Positions 37,024 to 47,575 of a DNA stretch of 64,000 nucleotides are shown here, in pieces; within the stretch, counting starts at the first letter, position 1; each line of letters opens with the position of its first letter. The notes beneath the pieces are model-generated. The model did not search any database. It was given only the letters and a program-made list of their open reading frames with translations, and was not told where the DNA came from. A program made the translations under genes and the position numbers. Location of the stretch: contig NZ_CP020330.1 of the NCBI RefSeq assembly GCF_002043005.1, positions 2,622,001 through 2,686,000 of the forward strand, in the 5' to 3' direction. Source of the DNA: Martelella mediterranea DSM 17316. GTDB lineage: Bacteria; Pseudomonadota; Alphaproteobacteria; Rhizobiales; Rhizobiaceae.

Positions 37024-37057
37024 CCCATTGACGCCCAAATCTGCCCATGTTATCCCA
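37024..37057 (-). promoter_or_regulatory. MraZ operator: four TGGG repeats
   Basis: On the minus strand TGGG occurs four times with exact 10-base spacing (plus-strand CCCA at 37024, 37034, 37044 and 37054). Repeated TGGGN with a 5-base spacer is the established MraZ-binding pattern in mraZ promoters. It lies about 170 bases before the mraZ start, so the promoter should be close by and autorepression is expected. Confidence 0.88.
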
Positions 37058-37226
37058 TTAAGCATAAATTCGCCTCCCGGTGCAGATGCGGCTTCCGGGC
37101 AGAGCGATGGCTTCAAGTGTTTGTATTTCATGCTGAGTTCGCCCGTCGGGCGGTTTGGTTTTCCAGGGTATTCCTTTGGGTTGGCGGTCTGCGAATGGCT
37201 GCTTGAGACGTCGGTAGTAGCGCGTA

Positions 37227-37664
37227 ATGAACCGGTTTCTGTCCAACGCGACCAAGAAGGTCGACGCCAAGGGAAGGGTGTCGGTGCCTGCGGTGTTCCG
37301 CACGGTGCTGGCGGAGCGGAATATCACGGAGCTTTATTGCTTCCAGGATTTCGTCTTCCCGGCAATCAGCATCGGCGGCCCCGATTTGCTCGACCGTTTC
37401 GAGCGGCAGATCGACCAGGAGGACCCGTTCTCGGCGGAAGCAAACAGCATGTCGCTGCTGATCCATGGCGGCGGCGTGTTCGCGAAACTCGATGCCGAGG
37501 GGCGGTTGATGGTCACGGACTTCATCCGCGATTTCACCGGCATCGATACGGAGGTCACATTTGTGGGGCGGGCGGATCACTTCCAGCTTTGGGAGCCGCA
37601 GGCATTTCAGGAAGCGCAGGCGCAAGCGCGCAAGGCCCGTCTCGGCGGGCGGGCGGGCGCCTGA
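37227..37664 (+). CDS. mraZ: Transcriptional regulator and division-cluster repressor MraZ
   Basis: A 145-residue protein with two SpoVT/AbrB-like halves: [20 protein letters not shown] at the start and [17 protein letters not shown] near residues 87-103. It binds the TGGG array upstream and represses the division and cell wall cluster. The C-terminal extension is Gln/Ala/Arg rich. The ATG is the first codon of the cluster; the stop overlaps the possible rsmH start (TGATG). Length and order mraZ-rsmH-ftsL are typical. Confidence 0.95.
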   Translation: MNRFLSNATKKVDAKGRVSVPAVFRTVLAERNITELYCFQDFVFPAISIGGPDLLDRFERQIDQEDPFSAEANSMSLLIHGGGVFAKLDAEGRLMVTDFIRDFTGIDTEVTFVGRADHFQLWEPQAFQEAQAQARKARLGGRAGA

Positions 37665-38701
37665 TGAAACGGGGAAACGGAATGGCGGGGAATCCTGGCA
37701 CAATCGATGCCGATGGCGGACCGGTTCGTCACATTCCGGTTATGCTTGCCGAGGTGCTGGCTCAATTGAAGCCGGCGCCCGGCAAGATCATTCTCGACGG
37801 CACGTTCGGCGCGGGCGGCTATTCCAGCGCGCTGCTGGAGGAGGGCGCCGAGGTCATCGGCCTCGACCGCGATCCAAATGCGATTGCCGCAGCCAGCGAT
37901 CTTCTCGCACGCTACCCGCGCCTGTCTCTGCATCACGCCCGTTTCTCCACGCTCGATCGCTATGCCCCGGAAGGCGGGCTTGACGGCGTGGTTCTCGATA
38001 TCGGCGTTTCCTCCATGCAGATCGACGAGGCCGAGCGCGGCTTCTCCTTCCAGAAAAACGGCCCGCTCGACATGCGTATGTCGGGCGAGGGCGTTTCCGC
38101 CGCCGATGTCGTCAATCGGGCGAAGGTCGGCGACCTGACGCGGATTTTCGGTATTCTGGGCGAGGAAAAGAACGCCGGCCGCATCGCCCGCGCAATCGAG
38201 AAGAAGCGCGCCGAAGAGCCGTTTGCGACCACCCGCGACCTTGCCGGTCTGATCGAGATCGTTACCCCGCGCCGCGCCAAGGACAAGATCCATCCGGCGA
38301 CCCGCGTGTTTCAGGCGCTCCGCGTCTACGTGAATGATGAACTCGGCGAACTCGCCGGCGCGCTGCTGGCCGCCGAACGGGCTTTGAAGCCGAGCAGCGT
38401 GCTGGCGGTGGTTACCTTTCATTCGCTCGAGGACCGGATCGTCAAGCAGTTCATTTCGGCGCGCCTCGGCAAGGCTGGCGGTTCGCGCCACCTGCCGGAA
38501 GTCGCGCCGGCGCCCGCTCTTTTCGATCAGCCGGGCAAGGCCATGATTGCGGCGAGCGAGGCAGAGGCCGCGGAAAACCCGCGGGCGCGCTCGGCCAAGC
38601 TCCGCGCTGCGATCCGCACATCCGCGCCTGCGCCTGAAACCGGGCTCGATGCCTTCGGCCTTCCGTCCCTTGCCGATATTTCCCGCCTTGGAGGCGCCTG
38701 A
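37664..38701 (+). CDS. rsmH: 16S rRNA (cytosine-1402 N4) methyltransferase
   Basis: RsmH (345 residues, or 339 from the ATG at 37682, which has GGGGAAACGG upstream) methylates C1402 of 16S rRNA at N4. Motifs: [13 protein letters not shown] near residue 23, SAM site [15 protein letters not shown] near residue 41, [11 protein letters not shown] near residue 111, and [13 protein letters not shown] near residue 248. The first option overlaps the mraZ stop as TGATG and suggests translational coupling. It overlaps ftsL by one base at the TGATG junction. Identification is firm; only the exact start is open. Confidence 0.95.
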   Translation: MKRGNGMAGNPGTIDADGGPVRHIPVMLAEVLAQLKPAPGKIILDGTFGAGGYSSALLEEGAEVIGLDRDPNAIAAASDLLARYPRLSLHHARFSTLDRYAPEGGLDGVVLDIGVSSMQIDEAERGFSFQKNGPLDMRMSGEGVSAADVVNRAKVGDLTRIFGILGEEKNAGRIARAIEKKRAEEPFATTRDLAGLIEIVTPRRAKDKIHPATRVFQALRVYVNDELGELAGALLAAERALKPSSVLAVVTFHSLEDRIVKQFISARLGKAGGSRHLPEVAPAPALFDQPGKAMIAASEAEAAENPRARSAKLRAAIRTSAPAPETGLDAFGLPSLADISRLGGA

Positions 38702-39078
38702 TGCTTCGTCCGCTCGATCTCATCCTTATTCTGGTCATGGTCGCGACCGCGACGGTCACCTACACGATCAAATACAGCGTCGAGGCGACCTATGACGAGG
38801 TTCGCGCGCTCGACGACCAGATCGCGCTGGAGCAGAACAATATCGATCTCCTGAAGGCCGACGAGGCGCTGCTGACGCAGCCCGCCCGCATGGCGCGGCT
38901 TGCCGAATTCTTCGCCGCCGAGCTCGACCTGCACCCGGCCGAACCGGAGCAGATCGCAACGCTCGACCAGCTTCCCCCCATCAAAGCCGAGCCCGTCGAA
39001 GAGGATCTGCCGCCGCTGATGGCTGGCGACGCCCCCGACGGCACGGATATCGTCATAACCGGATCGGTGACACCATGA
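38701..39078 (+). CDS. ftsL: Cell division protein FtsL-like
   Basis: A 125-residue bitopic protein: one membrane helix (about 3-20, PLDLILILVMVATATVTY) followed by a coiled coil (about 30-60, YDEVRALDDQIALEQNN) and an acidic proline-rich periplasmic tail. FtsL with FtsB and FtsQ activates septal synthesis by FtsW-FtsI. Sequence conservation is low in this family, so position between rsmH and ftsI is the main argument. The stop overlaps the ftsI start by 4 bases (ATGA). Confidence 0.88.
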   Translation: MLRPLDLILILVMVATATVTYTIKYSVEATYDEVRALDDQIALEQNNIDLLKADEALLTQPARMARLAEFFAAELDLHPAEPEQIATLDQLPPIKAEPVEEDLPPLMAGDAPDGTDIVITGSVTP

Positions 39079-40844
39079 TCAAGCTCCCCGGCATCCTCAA
39101 ACTGAAGCCCAAGCTGAAGCCCATGCTGAAGCCCAAGACGCGTCGTGCTGCGAAGGCCACGGAAGATGCAGCGCGGCCCGACGTGTTCCAGGGCACGGCC
39201 AAGAAACGGGTCAATCTTGCGCGCAGCCGCGTCGGCTTTGTCACCTTCGCCTTTGTCGCCGTCTATGCCGTGATCGGCGGGCGGCTGGTGCACTATTCGC
39301 TGGCCAAGGATGATGGCGCGGTTGCCCGCGCGGCGATGCCGCTGACGCTGGCGCGCCGCCCGGATATCGTCGACCGCAACGGCGCGGTGCTTGCGACCGA
39401 TGTCCGGATGATGTCGCTTTATGCCGACCCCTCGATGATCACCAGCGCCGACGACGTTCTCGACGCGCTGCTGCCGATCTTCCCCGATCTCGATGCCAAG
39501 CGCGCCTACCGGCTGCTAAACTCCAAGGGCGAATTCGTCTGGCTGAAGCGCCAGATCACGCCCAAGCAGCAGAGCCAGGTTCTGGCCGCCGGCGTGCCCG
39601 GCGTCGGCTTCCGCCCGGAAGTGCATCGCTTCTATCCCGGCGGTCCGCAGGCGGCACATATTCTCGGCCTTGTCGATATCGACAATCGCGGCCTGTCCGG
39701 CATCGAGCGCTATATGGACAGGACCGACGGGATTTCCGGTCTGATGGGCCTCGGCCTCTCCGGCGCGATGGACCTGAAGCCGTTCGAGACCTCGATCGAC
39801 CTGCGCGTCCAGAGCATCCTGCGCGACGTTCTGGTGGAAGGCGTCAACAAGTTCCACGCCATCGGCGCGACCGGAACCGTTCTCGACGTCAACACCGGCG
39901 AGATCATTGCGCTTGCATCGGTGCCCGATTTCGATCCGAACAACCCGCCGCCGGCGACCGATCCGCGCATGCTGAACGACGCGATCACCGGCGTCTACGA
40001 AATGGGCTCGACGTTCAAGGCTTTCACGCTGGCGATGGGGCTGGAATCCGGCAAGTTCAACATGAACAGCCTCGTGGACGCAAAGACGCCGCTGATCTTT
40101 GGCCGCTCGCGCATCCGCGACGACCATGCCCAGAACCGGATACTCACCTATCCGGAGGTCTTTACCTATTCCTCCAATATCGCCGCATCGCGCATCGCCG
40201 CCGCCGTCGGTCCCGATTACCAGCGCACCTTCCTGGAAAATCTCGGTCTGCTCGACAAGATGGACACCGAGATCGGCGGCGCGGGAACGCCCCAGCGGCC
40301 GCAGAAATGGGGCGGGGTCTTCTCCGCGACCGTCTCCTTCGGCCAGGGCGTGACCACGACCTCACTGCAGACGGCGGCCGCCGCGGCGGCGCTCGTCAAT
40401 GGCGGCAAGCTTCTGACGCCGACCTTCCTGCCGCGCAGCCGGGAGGAGGCCGACCGGATCGCCAAGCACGTGGTTTCCAAGGAAACCAGCGACAAGATGC
40501 GTTATCTCCTGCGGCTGAACGGCACGGACGGCTCGGGGCGGAACGGCCAGGTGCCGGGCTATCGCGTTGGCGGCAAGACCGGCACGTCGGAGAAGATTAT
40601 CGATGGGAAATATTCGAAAGATCGCAACTTCAACGCTTTTCTTGCCGCATTTCCCATGGACAACCCGCAATATGTCGTCCTCGTGACGATTGACGATGCC
40701 AAGAAGGTCGAGGGGGTCCCCGGTCGTACGGCCGCCTGGAACGCCGGGCCGATGAATGGCGAGATCATTCGCCGGACGGCGCCCATCCTCGGCGTTGATC
40801 CCGATTTCGGCGCGGAAGGGGCAGCCCTCCTCGCTTCCTACTGA
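39075..40844 (+). CDS. ftsI: Septal peptidoglycan transpeptidase (PBP3)
   Basis: A 589-residue class B penicillin-binding protein. A long basic cytoplasmic tail (1-50, with K-P-K-x-K repeats) precedes a single helix (about 53-73). The dimerisation domain begins ARRPDIVDRNGAVLATDV. The transpeptidase has S-x-x-K (STFK near residue 312), SSN (YSSNIAASR) and KTG (GGKTGTSEK). It crosslinks septal peptidoglycan made by FtsW. It overlaps ftsL and precedes murE by 45 bases. Confidence 0.96.
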   Translation: MIKLPGILKLKPKLKPMLKPKTRRAAKATEDAARPDVFQGTAKKRVNLARSRVGFVTFAFVAVYAVIGGRLVHYSLAKDDGAVARAAMPLTLARRPDIVDRNGAVLATDVRMMSLYADPSMITSADDVLDALLPIFPDLDAKRAYRLLNSKGEFVWLKRQITPKQQSQVLAAGVPGVGFRPEVHRFYPGGPQAAHILGLVDIDNRGLSGIERYMDRTDGISGLMGLGLSGAMDLKPFETSIDLRVQSILRDVLVEGVNKFHAIGATGTVLDVNTGEIIALASVPDFDPNNPPPATDPRMLNDAITGVYEMGSTFKAFTLAMGLESGKFNMNSLVDAKTPLIFGRSRIRDDHAQNRILTYPEVFTYSSNIAASRIAAAVGPDYQRTFLENLGLLDKMDTEIGGAGTPQRPQKWGGVFSATVSFGQGVTTTSLQTAAAAAALVNGGKLLTPTFLPRSREEADRIAKHVVSKETSDKMRYLLRLNGTDGSGRNGQVPGYRVGGKTGTSEKIIDGKYSKDRNFNAFLAAFPMDNPQYVVLVTIDDAKKVEGVPGRTAAWNAGPMNGEIIRRTAPILGVDPDFGAEGAALLASY

Positions 40845-40889
40845 TGCCATGCCATCCGGCCCGCCGGGTGCAGAACAGAGACTGACACG

Positions 40890-42353
40890 ATGAAACTGAG
40901 CGCTCTCGCCGGAACGGCCTTTCCCGAACTGAATGCGGCGCTTGCCGGCAGCTCCGGTGCGCTCGACATAACCTCCCTGACCGCCGACAGCCGCAAGGCC
41001 GAGCCCGGCGCGCTGTTCGTGGCGATTGCCGGCAGCAAGGCGGATGGCGCGGCCTTCATCGATGATGCCGCCCAGCGCGGCGCGGTCGCCGCCATCAGCG
41101 CTTCCCCGCACGAGGGTTCGCGCATACCGGTGCTGACCGTCGACAATCCGCGCGCCTTTCTGGCGATCGCCGCTGCCCGTTTCTACGACGCGCAGCCGGA
41201 AACCATGGTGGCCGTCACCGGCACGGCCGGCAAGACCTCCGTCGCCTCCTTCACCCGCCAGATCTGGGCCCAAGCCGGCCTTGCCGCCGCCATGATCGGC
41301 ACCACCGGCGTGACCGCCCCCGGCCGCACCGAATATGGTTCGCTGACCACGCCCGATCCGGTGGCGCTTCACGCATTGCTTGCCGAGCTTGCCCGCGACG
41401 GCGTCACCCATGGCGCGATGGAAGCCTCCAGCCACGGGCTCGATCAGTACCGGCTCGACGGCGTTCGGCTTTCGGCCGGGGCGTTCACCAATCTCGGCCG
41501 CGACCACATGGATTATCATCCGACCGTAGAGCATTATTTCGCGGCCAAGATGCAGCTTTTCGAGCGGGTGCTGCCGACCGGTTCGCCGGCGGTGATCAAC
41601 GCCGATGACGAATGGTCGGATCGCGCGATCGCAGCGGCGGAAGGTGCAGGCCAGCGCGTTCTCACCGTCGGCCGCAAGGGCAAATTTCTGGCGCTGAAGC
41701 GCGTCGAGCAGAAGCGCGACAGCCAGTTTGCCGAAATCCTGCACGACGGCACGATCCACGAGGTCCGGCTGCCGCTAGCGGGCGAGTTCCAGATCTCCAA
41801 TGCACTGGTCGCCGCCGGTCTTGCGATTGCGACCGGCGTTGATGCCCGAACCGCGTTTCTGGCGCTGGAAAAGGTGGAGGGTGCTGCCGGCCGGCTTCAG
41901 CTTGCCGGCAAGGCCGAAAACGGCGCGCTCGCCTATATCGATTACGCCCACAAGCCCGATGCGCTGGAAAAGGTGCTCACCGCCGTGCGGCCGTTCACCA
42001 CCGGCCGGGTCATCGTGGTCTTCGGCTGCGGCGGCGATCGCGATCGAGGCAAGCGCCCGATCATGGGCGAGATTGCCACCCGGCTTGCCGATATCGTGAT
42101 CGTCACCGACGACAATCCGCGCTCCGAGGTTCCTGCGGAAATCCGCTCGGAAATCCTGGCTGCGGCCCCCGGCGCTAAAGAGATCGGCGACCGCGCCGAG
42201 GCGATCGCCCATGCCGTCGGCCTTTTGCAGACGGGTGATACACTGATCGTAGCCGGCAAGGGCCACGAGGAAGGGCAGACGGCGGGCGGCGTGACCCGCC
42301 CCTTCTCCGACCTTGCCGAAGTCAAGAAGGCATTGGAGGGCCACGCATCGTGA
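40890..42353 (+). CDS. murE: UDP-MurNAc-tripeptide synthetase (meso-DAP adding)
   Basis: MurE (487 residues) adds meso-diaminopimelate to UDP-MurNAc-L-Ala-D-Glu using ATP. The P-loop reads [11 protein letters not shown] near residue 111. The Mur ligase lysine region is near residue 225. The DAP-recognition motif DDNPRSE lies near residue 405. It overlaps murF by 4 bases (GTGA; murF uses GTG). The DNPR motif indicates meso-DAP rather than lysine in the stem peptide. Confidence 0.96.
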   Translation: MKLSALAGTAFPELNAALAGSSGALDITSLTADSRKAEPGALFVAIAGSKADGAAFIDDAAQRGAVAAISASPHEGSRIPVLTVDNPRAFLAIAAARFYDAQPETMVAVTGTAGKTSVASFTRQIWAQAGLAAAMIGTTGVTAPGRTEYGSLTTPDPVALHALLAELARDGVTHGAMEASSHGLDQYRLDGVRLSAGAFTNLGRDHMDYHPTVEHYFAAKMQLFERVLPTGSPAVINADDEWSDRAIAAAEGAGQRVLTVGRKGKFLALKRVEQKRDSQFAEILHDGTIHEVRLPLAGEFQISNALVAAGLAIATGVDARTAFLALEKVEGAAGRLQLAGKAENGALAYIDYAHKPDALEKVLTAVRPFTTGRVIVVFGCGGDRDRGKRPIMGEIATRLADIVIVTDDNPRSEVPAEIRSEILAAAPGAKEIGDRAEAIAHAVGLLQTGDTLIVAGKGHEEGQTAGGVTRPFSDLAEVKKALEGHAS

Positions 42354-43771
42354 GTTTGCTTTGGACATCAGCCGAAATGGTCGAGGCCATGGACGGGCGT
42401 CCCGTGGGCGAACTGCCGGAAGGCGTTACGGGCATTTCCATTGACAGCCGCACGATCTCCCATGGCGAGGCATTTTTCGCCATCGCCGGCGACCGGGTGG
42501 ATGGCCACAAATTCGCAGGCCTTGCCGCCAAGAACGGCGCGACGCTCCTGGTCGTCTCCGAGGCCAAGCTGCCGGCGCTAGGCCGGCTGACCTGCGGCAT
42601 GATCGTCGTTGACGATGTGCTGGAGGCGATGGGCCGGCTGGCGATGGCCGCGAGGGCGCGCACGGACGCGCGCATCATCGCCGTCACCGGTTCGGTCGGC
42701 AAGACCAGCACGAAGGAAATGCTTGCCACCGGGCTGAAGGCCTCCGGTAAGGTTCATGCGGCCGTCGCCTCGTTCAACAACCACTGGGGCGTGCCGCTGA
42801 CGCTTGCGCGCATGCCGGCCGATACCGAGTTCGGCGTGTTCGAGATCGGCATGAACCATTCCGGCGAGATCCGGCCGCTGACGAAAATGGTGCGCCCGCA
42901 TGTGGCGGTGATCACCACGGTCGCGCCGGTCCATATCGGCAATTTTTCCGGCATCAAGGAAATCGTCGCCGCCAAGGCCGAAATTTTGGAAGGCCTGGAG
43001 CCTGAGGGCGCGGCGATCCTCAACCGCGACATTGATGCCTTCGATACGCTGGCGCGGGTCGCCCGGCGCTATGGTGCCCGCGTCGTTTCCTTTGGCGAGC
43101 ATGCCAAGGCCGACTATCGGCTGCTCGAATACCGCACCGTCAGCGACAGGAAGAACGAGCGGGGCCATGTTCTGGCGGCGCTCGGGACCGAGGAGCCGAC
43201 CGCCTTCAACCTCGGCCTGCCGGGCCAGCATATGGCCGAAAACGCGCTTGCCGCCCTTGCCGCGATCGCCGAGGCCGGCGGCGATGTCCATGCCGCGCTC
43301 GGCGCGTTCGAGACCGTCGAGCAGATGAAGGGCAGGGGGCGGCGTCAGCGTCTGCGCGCGCCGGACGGCGTCTTTACGCTGATCGATGAAAGCTATAATG
43401 CCAACCCGGCCTCGATGCGGGCGGCGCTCGAGCTTCTGGGCTCCGGCAACGAGCCCGGCCGGCGGATCGCGGTTCTCGGCGACATGCTTGAACTCGGCGA
43501 TTACGCCCGCGAGGCGCATGAGGCGCTCGCCGGTCCGCTGGTCGCGGCCGGCGTGACCGATGTCTGGCTTGCCGGCGAGGAAATGCAGGCGCTCAGCGAG
43601 GCGCTGCCGGAAAGCATTGTTGTGGAATATCGCGACAACGCCGCCGAATTGGCTGAATTCGCCGTCGGCGCTGTCGCGGCCGGCGACACGATAATGCTAA
43701 AGTCGTCAAACGGAATGGGATTCGGCATCATCGTTCAGAAATTGACCGAGACCTATCCGGCGGAAGGGTAA
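42350..43771 (+). CDS. murF: UDP-MurNAc-tripeptide--D-Ala-D-Ala ligase
   Basis: MurF (473 residues) adds D-Ala-D-Ala to UDP-MurNAc-tripeptide. P-loop [11 protein letters not shown] lies near residue 110, [15 protein letters not shown] near residue 140, and the Mur ligase C-terminal domain has [20 protein letters not shown] near residue 342 and VLGDMLELG. The GTG start overlaps the murE end by 4 bases. About 128 bases separate it from mraY. The product is the UDP-MurNAc-pentapeptide used by MraY. Confidence 0.96.
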   Translation: MSLLWTSAEMVEAMDGRPVGELPEGVTGISIDSRTISHGEAFFAIAGDRVDGHKFAGLAAKNGATLLVVSEAKLPALGRLTCGMIVVDDVLEAMGRLAMAARARTDARIIAVTGSVGKTSTKEMLATGLKASGKVHAAVASFNNHWGVPLTLARMPADTEFGVFEIGMNHSGEIRPLTKMVRPHVAVITTVAPVHIGNFSGIKEIVAAKAEILEGLEPEGAAILNRDIDAFDTLARVARRYGARVVSFGEHAKADYRLLEYRTVSDRKNERGHVLAALGTEEPTAFNLGLPGQHMAENALAALAAIAEAGGDVHAALGAFETVEQMKGRGRRQRLRAPDGVFTLIDESYNANPASMRAALELLGSGNEPGRRIAVLGDMLELGDYAREAHEALAGPLVAAGVTDVWLAGEEMQALSEALPESIVVEYRDNAAELAEFAVGAVAAGDTIMLKSSNGMGFGIIVQKLTETYPAEG

Positions 43772-43899
43772 ACCGGGCGTAAACAATTTCGTGGCATACC
43801 GGTGTTCAACATGCTGCGAACAACGATAAATGACTGCGCCCGCCGTGGCCCGAAAGGGAATGATGGCGCGCGCTCTGCCTTCTCTGGAAAGGGGCGTTC

Positions 43900-45000
43900 A
43901 TGCTGATTTGGCTCGTGGAGTTGTCGGACAGGTTCCAGTTTTTCAATCTGTTCCGCTACATCACATTCCGCTCCGGCGCCGCCGTATTCACCTCGGCACT
44001 GATCGTCTTCCTGTTCGGCCCGCGAATCATCGCCGCGCTGAGATTGCGCCAGGGCAAGGGCCAGCCGATCCGCGCGGATGGACCGCAGACCCATTTCAAG
44101 AAGGCCGGCACGCCCACCATGGGCGGGCTGATGATCCTGGCCGGCATCATCGGTTCCGCGCTGTTGTGGGCCGATCTTTCCAACGCCTATGTGGTGGCCA
44201 CGCTGCTGGTGACGCTCGGCTTCGGCGCGATCGGCTTTTATGACGACTATCTCAAGGTCACCAAACAGTCCGACAAGGGGTTTTCCGGCCGCCGCCGCCT
44301 GTTCTTCGAATTCGTGATCGCCGGCGTCGCGGTTGCCTTCATGATGTATGCCGCCAATCTCGCCAGCATTGACGGCGCGACGCTCGGCTCGGCGCTCACC
44401 TTCCCCTTCTTCAAGGATTTCGTGATCGATCTCGGCTGGTTCTTCATCCCGTTCGGCGCTTTCGTGATCGTTGCCGCCGGCAATTCCGTCAACCTGACGG
44501 ACGGGCTCGATGGCCTCGCCACGGTTCCGGTGATGATCGCCGCCGGCTCCTTCGCGCTGATCGCCTATGTCGTCGGCAACACCGTGTTCGCGACCTATCT
44601 CCAGATCAACTACGTGCCGGGCACCGGCGAACTCGTGGTGCTGCTCTCTGCAGTGATCGGGGCCTGTATGGGGTTCCTGTGGTTCAATGCGCCGCCGGCA
44701 GCGATCTTCATGGGCGACACCGGCTCGCTGGCGCTTGGCGGCCTGATCGGCTCGGTGGCGGTCGCCACCAAGCACGAGATCGTGATGGCGATCATCTGCG
44801 GCCTGTTCGTGCTGGAGGCGCTCTCCGTGATCATCCAGGTCGCCGTCTTCCGGCGCACCAAGCGGCGCGTGTTCCTGATGGCGCCGATCCATCACCATTT
44901 CGAAAAGCTCGGCTGGACCGAAAGCCAGGTGGTGATCCGCTTCTGGATCATCTCCTTCGGCCTCGCGCTGATCGGGCTTTCAACGCTGAAGCTCAGGTAG
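43900..45000 (+). CDS. mraY: Phospho-MurNAc-pentapeptide transferase
   Basis: MraY (366 residues) makes lipid I at the inner membrane from UDP-MurNAc-pentapeptide and undecaprenyl phosphate. About ten hydrophobic helices are visible. Catalytic motifs: [16 protein letters not shown] near residue 115, [10 protein letters not shown] near residue 200, and [15 protein letters not shown] near residue 270, and the histidine loop [13 protein letters not shown] near residue 325. It is followed 4 bases later by murD. Confidence 0.97.
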   Translation: MLIWLVELSDRFQFFNLFRYITFRSGAAVFTSALIVFLFGPRIIAALRLRQGKGQPIRADGPQTHFKKAGTPTMGGLMILAGIIGSALLWADLSNAYVVATLLVTLGFGAIGFYDDYLKVTKQSDKGFSGRRRLFFEFVIAGVAVAFMMYAANLASIDGATLGSALTFPFFKDFVIDLGWFFIPFGAFVIVAAGNSVNLTDGLDGLATVPVMIAAGSFALIAYVVGNTVFATYLQINYVPGTGELVVLLSAVIGACMGFLWFNAPPAAIFMGDTGSLALGGLIGSVAVATKHEIVMAIICGLFVLEALSVIIQVAVFRRTKRRVFLMAPIHHHFEKLGWTESQVVIRFWIISFGLALIGLSTLKLR

Positions 45001-45004
45001 GTCG

Positions 45005-46411
45005 ATGATCGCGGTCTCGCAATTCTCCGGCAAGAAGGTCGCGCTGTTCGGGCTTGGCGGTTCGGGCATGGCGACCGCGCTGGCGCTGATTGCCGGCGGC
45101 GCTCAGGTGACCGCCTTCGACGACAACGCCGAGAGCTGCCGCCTTGCCGCGGAAAAAGGCATTCCGATCGCCGATCTGCGGCATATGGACTGGAGCGGAT
45201 TTGCCGCGCTCGTCCTTGCCCCGGGCGTGCCGCTGACGCATCCGAAACCGCATTGGGTGGTGGAGCTGGCAAGGACTGCTGACACCGAGATCATTGGCGA
45301 TGTCGAGCTTCTGGCGCGCGAACGCCGCGCAACCTGCCCCGAGGCAAAGCTGATCGCGATCACCGGCACCAATGGCAAATCAACCACCACGGCACTGATC
45401 GGCCATATCCTGAAGGCGGCGGGGCGCGATGTCGAGGTCGGCGGCAATATCGGCCGCGCCGTCCTCGATCTCGCGCCACTCGCGCCAGGCCGCATCTATG
45501 TCGTCGAATGCTCGTCCTACCAGATCGACCTTGCGCCCACGCTCGACGCCGATGTCGGTCTGCTCCTGAACCTCACGCCGGACCATCTCGACCGCCATGG
45601 CGACATGACGCGCTATGCCGCGATCAAGGAGCGGCTGGTCGCCGGCGCGAAGCTTGCCGTGGTGGGCGCGGACGATGACTATTGCAGGGCGATAGCGGAG
45701 CTGCTTGAGAAGGCCGGACACGATGTCGTTTCGATTTCCTGCGATCGCGCCCATATCAGCCGGGGTCTCGCCTTCGATGGCGGGGCGATTGTCTCTTTAG
45801 AGAACGGGGCAGTGGTCGCGGACCTTTCCAATCACCCCGTTCTGCGCGGCGCGCATAACGGTCAGAACGCGGCTGCTGCTATTGCCGCCTGCCGGGCCGT
45901 CGGGCTGACCGACGCCGAAATCCGCGATGGACTTTCCAGCTTTCCGGGCCTTGCCCACCGCATGCAGCCGGTGGCGCGATTGGGCTCTGTGATTTTCGTC
46001 AACGATTCCAAGGCCACCAATGCCGAGGCATCGGCCCCGGCGCTGAAGACCTTCAGCGATATCCACTGGATCGCGGGCGGACGCCCCAAGGAAGGCGGCA
46101 TCGCGTCGCTCGCGCCTTTCTTCCCGAAGATCGCCCGCGCCTATCTCATCGGCGAGGCGGCGGAGGCCTTTTCGGCCACGCTTGCGGGTGCTGCCGACAC
46201 CGTGATTTGCGGCACGCTGGAAAACGCCGTCAAACAAGCGGCGGACGATGCGGCGAAAAGCAAGGCGGAGACGCCGGTGGTGCTGCTGTCGCCGGCCTGC
46301 GCCAGTTTCGACCAGTACCGGAATTTCGAAAAGCGCGGCGATGCCTTCGTCAGCGCCGTGATGGCGCTTGACGGCATCGAGCCGTTTACAGCAACCGGCA
46401 AGGAGGCCTGA
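45005..46411 (+). CDS. murD: UDP-MurNAc-L-alanine--D-glutamate ligase
   Basis: MurD (468 residues) adds D-glutamate to UDP-MurNAc-L-Ala. The N-terminal UDP-binding loop [13 protein letters not shown] lies near residue 17. The P-loop [15 protein letters not shown] lies near residue 119. The Mur ligase C domain has [11 protein letters not shown] near residue 330 and a [11 protein letters not shown] stretch. It follows mraY by 4 bases and ends 3 bases before ftsW. Confidence 0.96.
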   Translation: MIAVSQFSGKKVALFGLGGSGMATALALIAGGAQVTAFDDNAESCRLAAEKGIPIADLRHMDWSGFAALVLAPGVPLTHPKPHWVVELARTADTEIIGDVELLARERRATCPEAKLIAITGTNGKSTTTALIGHILKAAGRDVEVGGNIGRAVLDLAPLAPGRIYVVECSSYQIDLAPTLDADVGLLLNLTPDHLDRHGDMTRYAAIKERLVAGAKLAVVGADDDYCRAIAELLEKAGHDVVSISCDRAHISRGLAFDGGAIVSLENGAVVADLSNHPVLRGAHNGQNAAAAIAACRAVGLTDAEIRDGLSSFPGLAHRMQPVARLGSVIFVNDSKATNAEASAPALKTFSDIHWIAGGRPKEGGIASLAPFFPKIARAYLIGEAAEAFSATLAGAADTVICGTLENAVKQAADDAAKSKAETPVVLLSPACASFDQYRNFEKRGDAFVSAVMALDGIEPFTATGKEA

Positions 46412-46414
46412 TCC

Positions 46415-47575
46415 ATGGTCAGTCGCGTTCAGCGAGGCCCAATCGCAGACTGGTTCTGGACCATCGACCGATGGTTGCTGGCGGCCTTCATCGTGCTGAT
46501 GGGCATCGGCTTCATGCTCTCCTTCGCCGCTTCGCCCGCCGTTGCCGAACGCCTCGGCTATGACAGCTTCCACTTCGTCACCCGCCACGCGATCTTTCTG
46601 GTGCCGTCGCTCGCGGTGATGATTTCGTTGTCCTTCTGTTCGCCGCGCATGATCCGCCGGCTTGCGGTGATCATCCTTATCGGCTCGCTGCTGGCGATGG
46701 TCGCGGCGCTGTTCATCGGCACCTCCAACAATGGCTCGCGCCGGTGGATCGTGCTGGCCGGCTTTTCGGTACAGCCCTCGGAGTTCCTGAAACCGGCCTT
46801 CGCGGTGGTCTGCGCATGGCTCTTCGCCGAGCATCAGCGCTATCCGGAAATACCGGGCAATCTGTTCGCCGGCATGCTGTTCATCGTTTCCGCGGTGCTG
46901 CTGATTGCCCAGCCCGACTTCGGCCAGACCGTGCTTCTCGGCATCGTCTGGGGCGGCATCTTCTTCATGGCCGGCATGTCCTGGATCTGGATCGCGGGCC
47001 TCGGCGGGGCCGGCGTCGCGGGCATTCTGGCGGCCTATACCTGGCTGCCGCACGTGACCTCGCGTATCGACCGGTTCCTGACCGGGGAGGGCGACAATCT
47101 TCAGGTGGAGCTTGCCGCCAAGGCGATCCAGAATGGCGGCCTCTTCGGCCTCGGGCCGGGCGAGGGGATCGTCAAGCGGCGGCTGCCGGACAGCCATACC
47201 GACTTCGTGTTCTCGGTCGCAGCCGAAGAATTCGGCATTCTGTTCTGCATGTTCATCGTCGCGATCTTCGCCTTCATCGTTCTGCGCGGCCTCAGCCACG
47301 CCTATCGCGAACGCGACGATTTCGCCCGCTTCGCGGTTGCCGGCCTCGTGCTGCAGATCGGCATGCAGTCGGTGATCAATATCGGCGTGGCGCTGCAGCT
47401 GATGCCGGCCAAGGGCATGACGCTGCCGCTGATTTCGGCCGGCGGCTCGTCCATGATCGCAACCTGCATCGGTGCGGGCTTCGTGCTGGCGCTGACCCGC
47501 CACCGCCCCGACAAGCGCGCGCGCCAGGACCATTTCTTCGAGCCGGGTCGACCGCGCGGCGTACCGGCGGAGTAG
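46415..47575 (+). CDS. ftsW: Septal peptidoglycan glycosyltransferase FtsW
   Basis: A 386-residue SEDS-family membrane protein that polymerises lipid II at the septum with FtsI. Around ten helices are visible. SEDS signatures are SRRWIVLAGFSVQPSEFLKP near residues 108-127, and GLGPGEGIVKRRLPDSHTDF near residue 246, with MTLPLISAGGSSMIATC near residue 336. The ATG at 46415 follows murD by 3 bases. The stop TAG is directly followed by the murG ATG. Confidence 0.96.
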   Translation: MVSRVQRGPIADWFWTIDRWLLAAFIVLMGIGFMLSFAASPAVAERLGYDSFHFVTRHAIFLVPSLAVMISLSFCSPRMIRRLAVIILIGSLLAMVAALFIGTSNNGSRRWIVLAGFSVQPSEFLKPAFAVVCAWLFAEHQRYPEIPGNLFAGMLFIVSAVLLIAQPDFGQTVLLGIVWGGIFFMAGMSWIWIAGLGGAGVAGILAAYTWLPHVTSRIDRFLTGEGDNLQVELAAKAIQNGGLFGLGPGEGIVKRRLPDSHTDFVFSVAAEEFGILFCMFIVAIFAFIVLRGLSHAYRERDDFARFAVAGLVLQIGMQSVINIGVALQLMPAKGMTLPLISAGGSSMIATCIGAGFVLALTRHRPDKRARQDHFFEPGRPRGVPAE

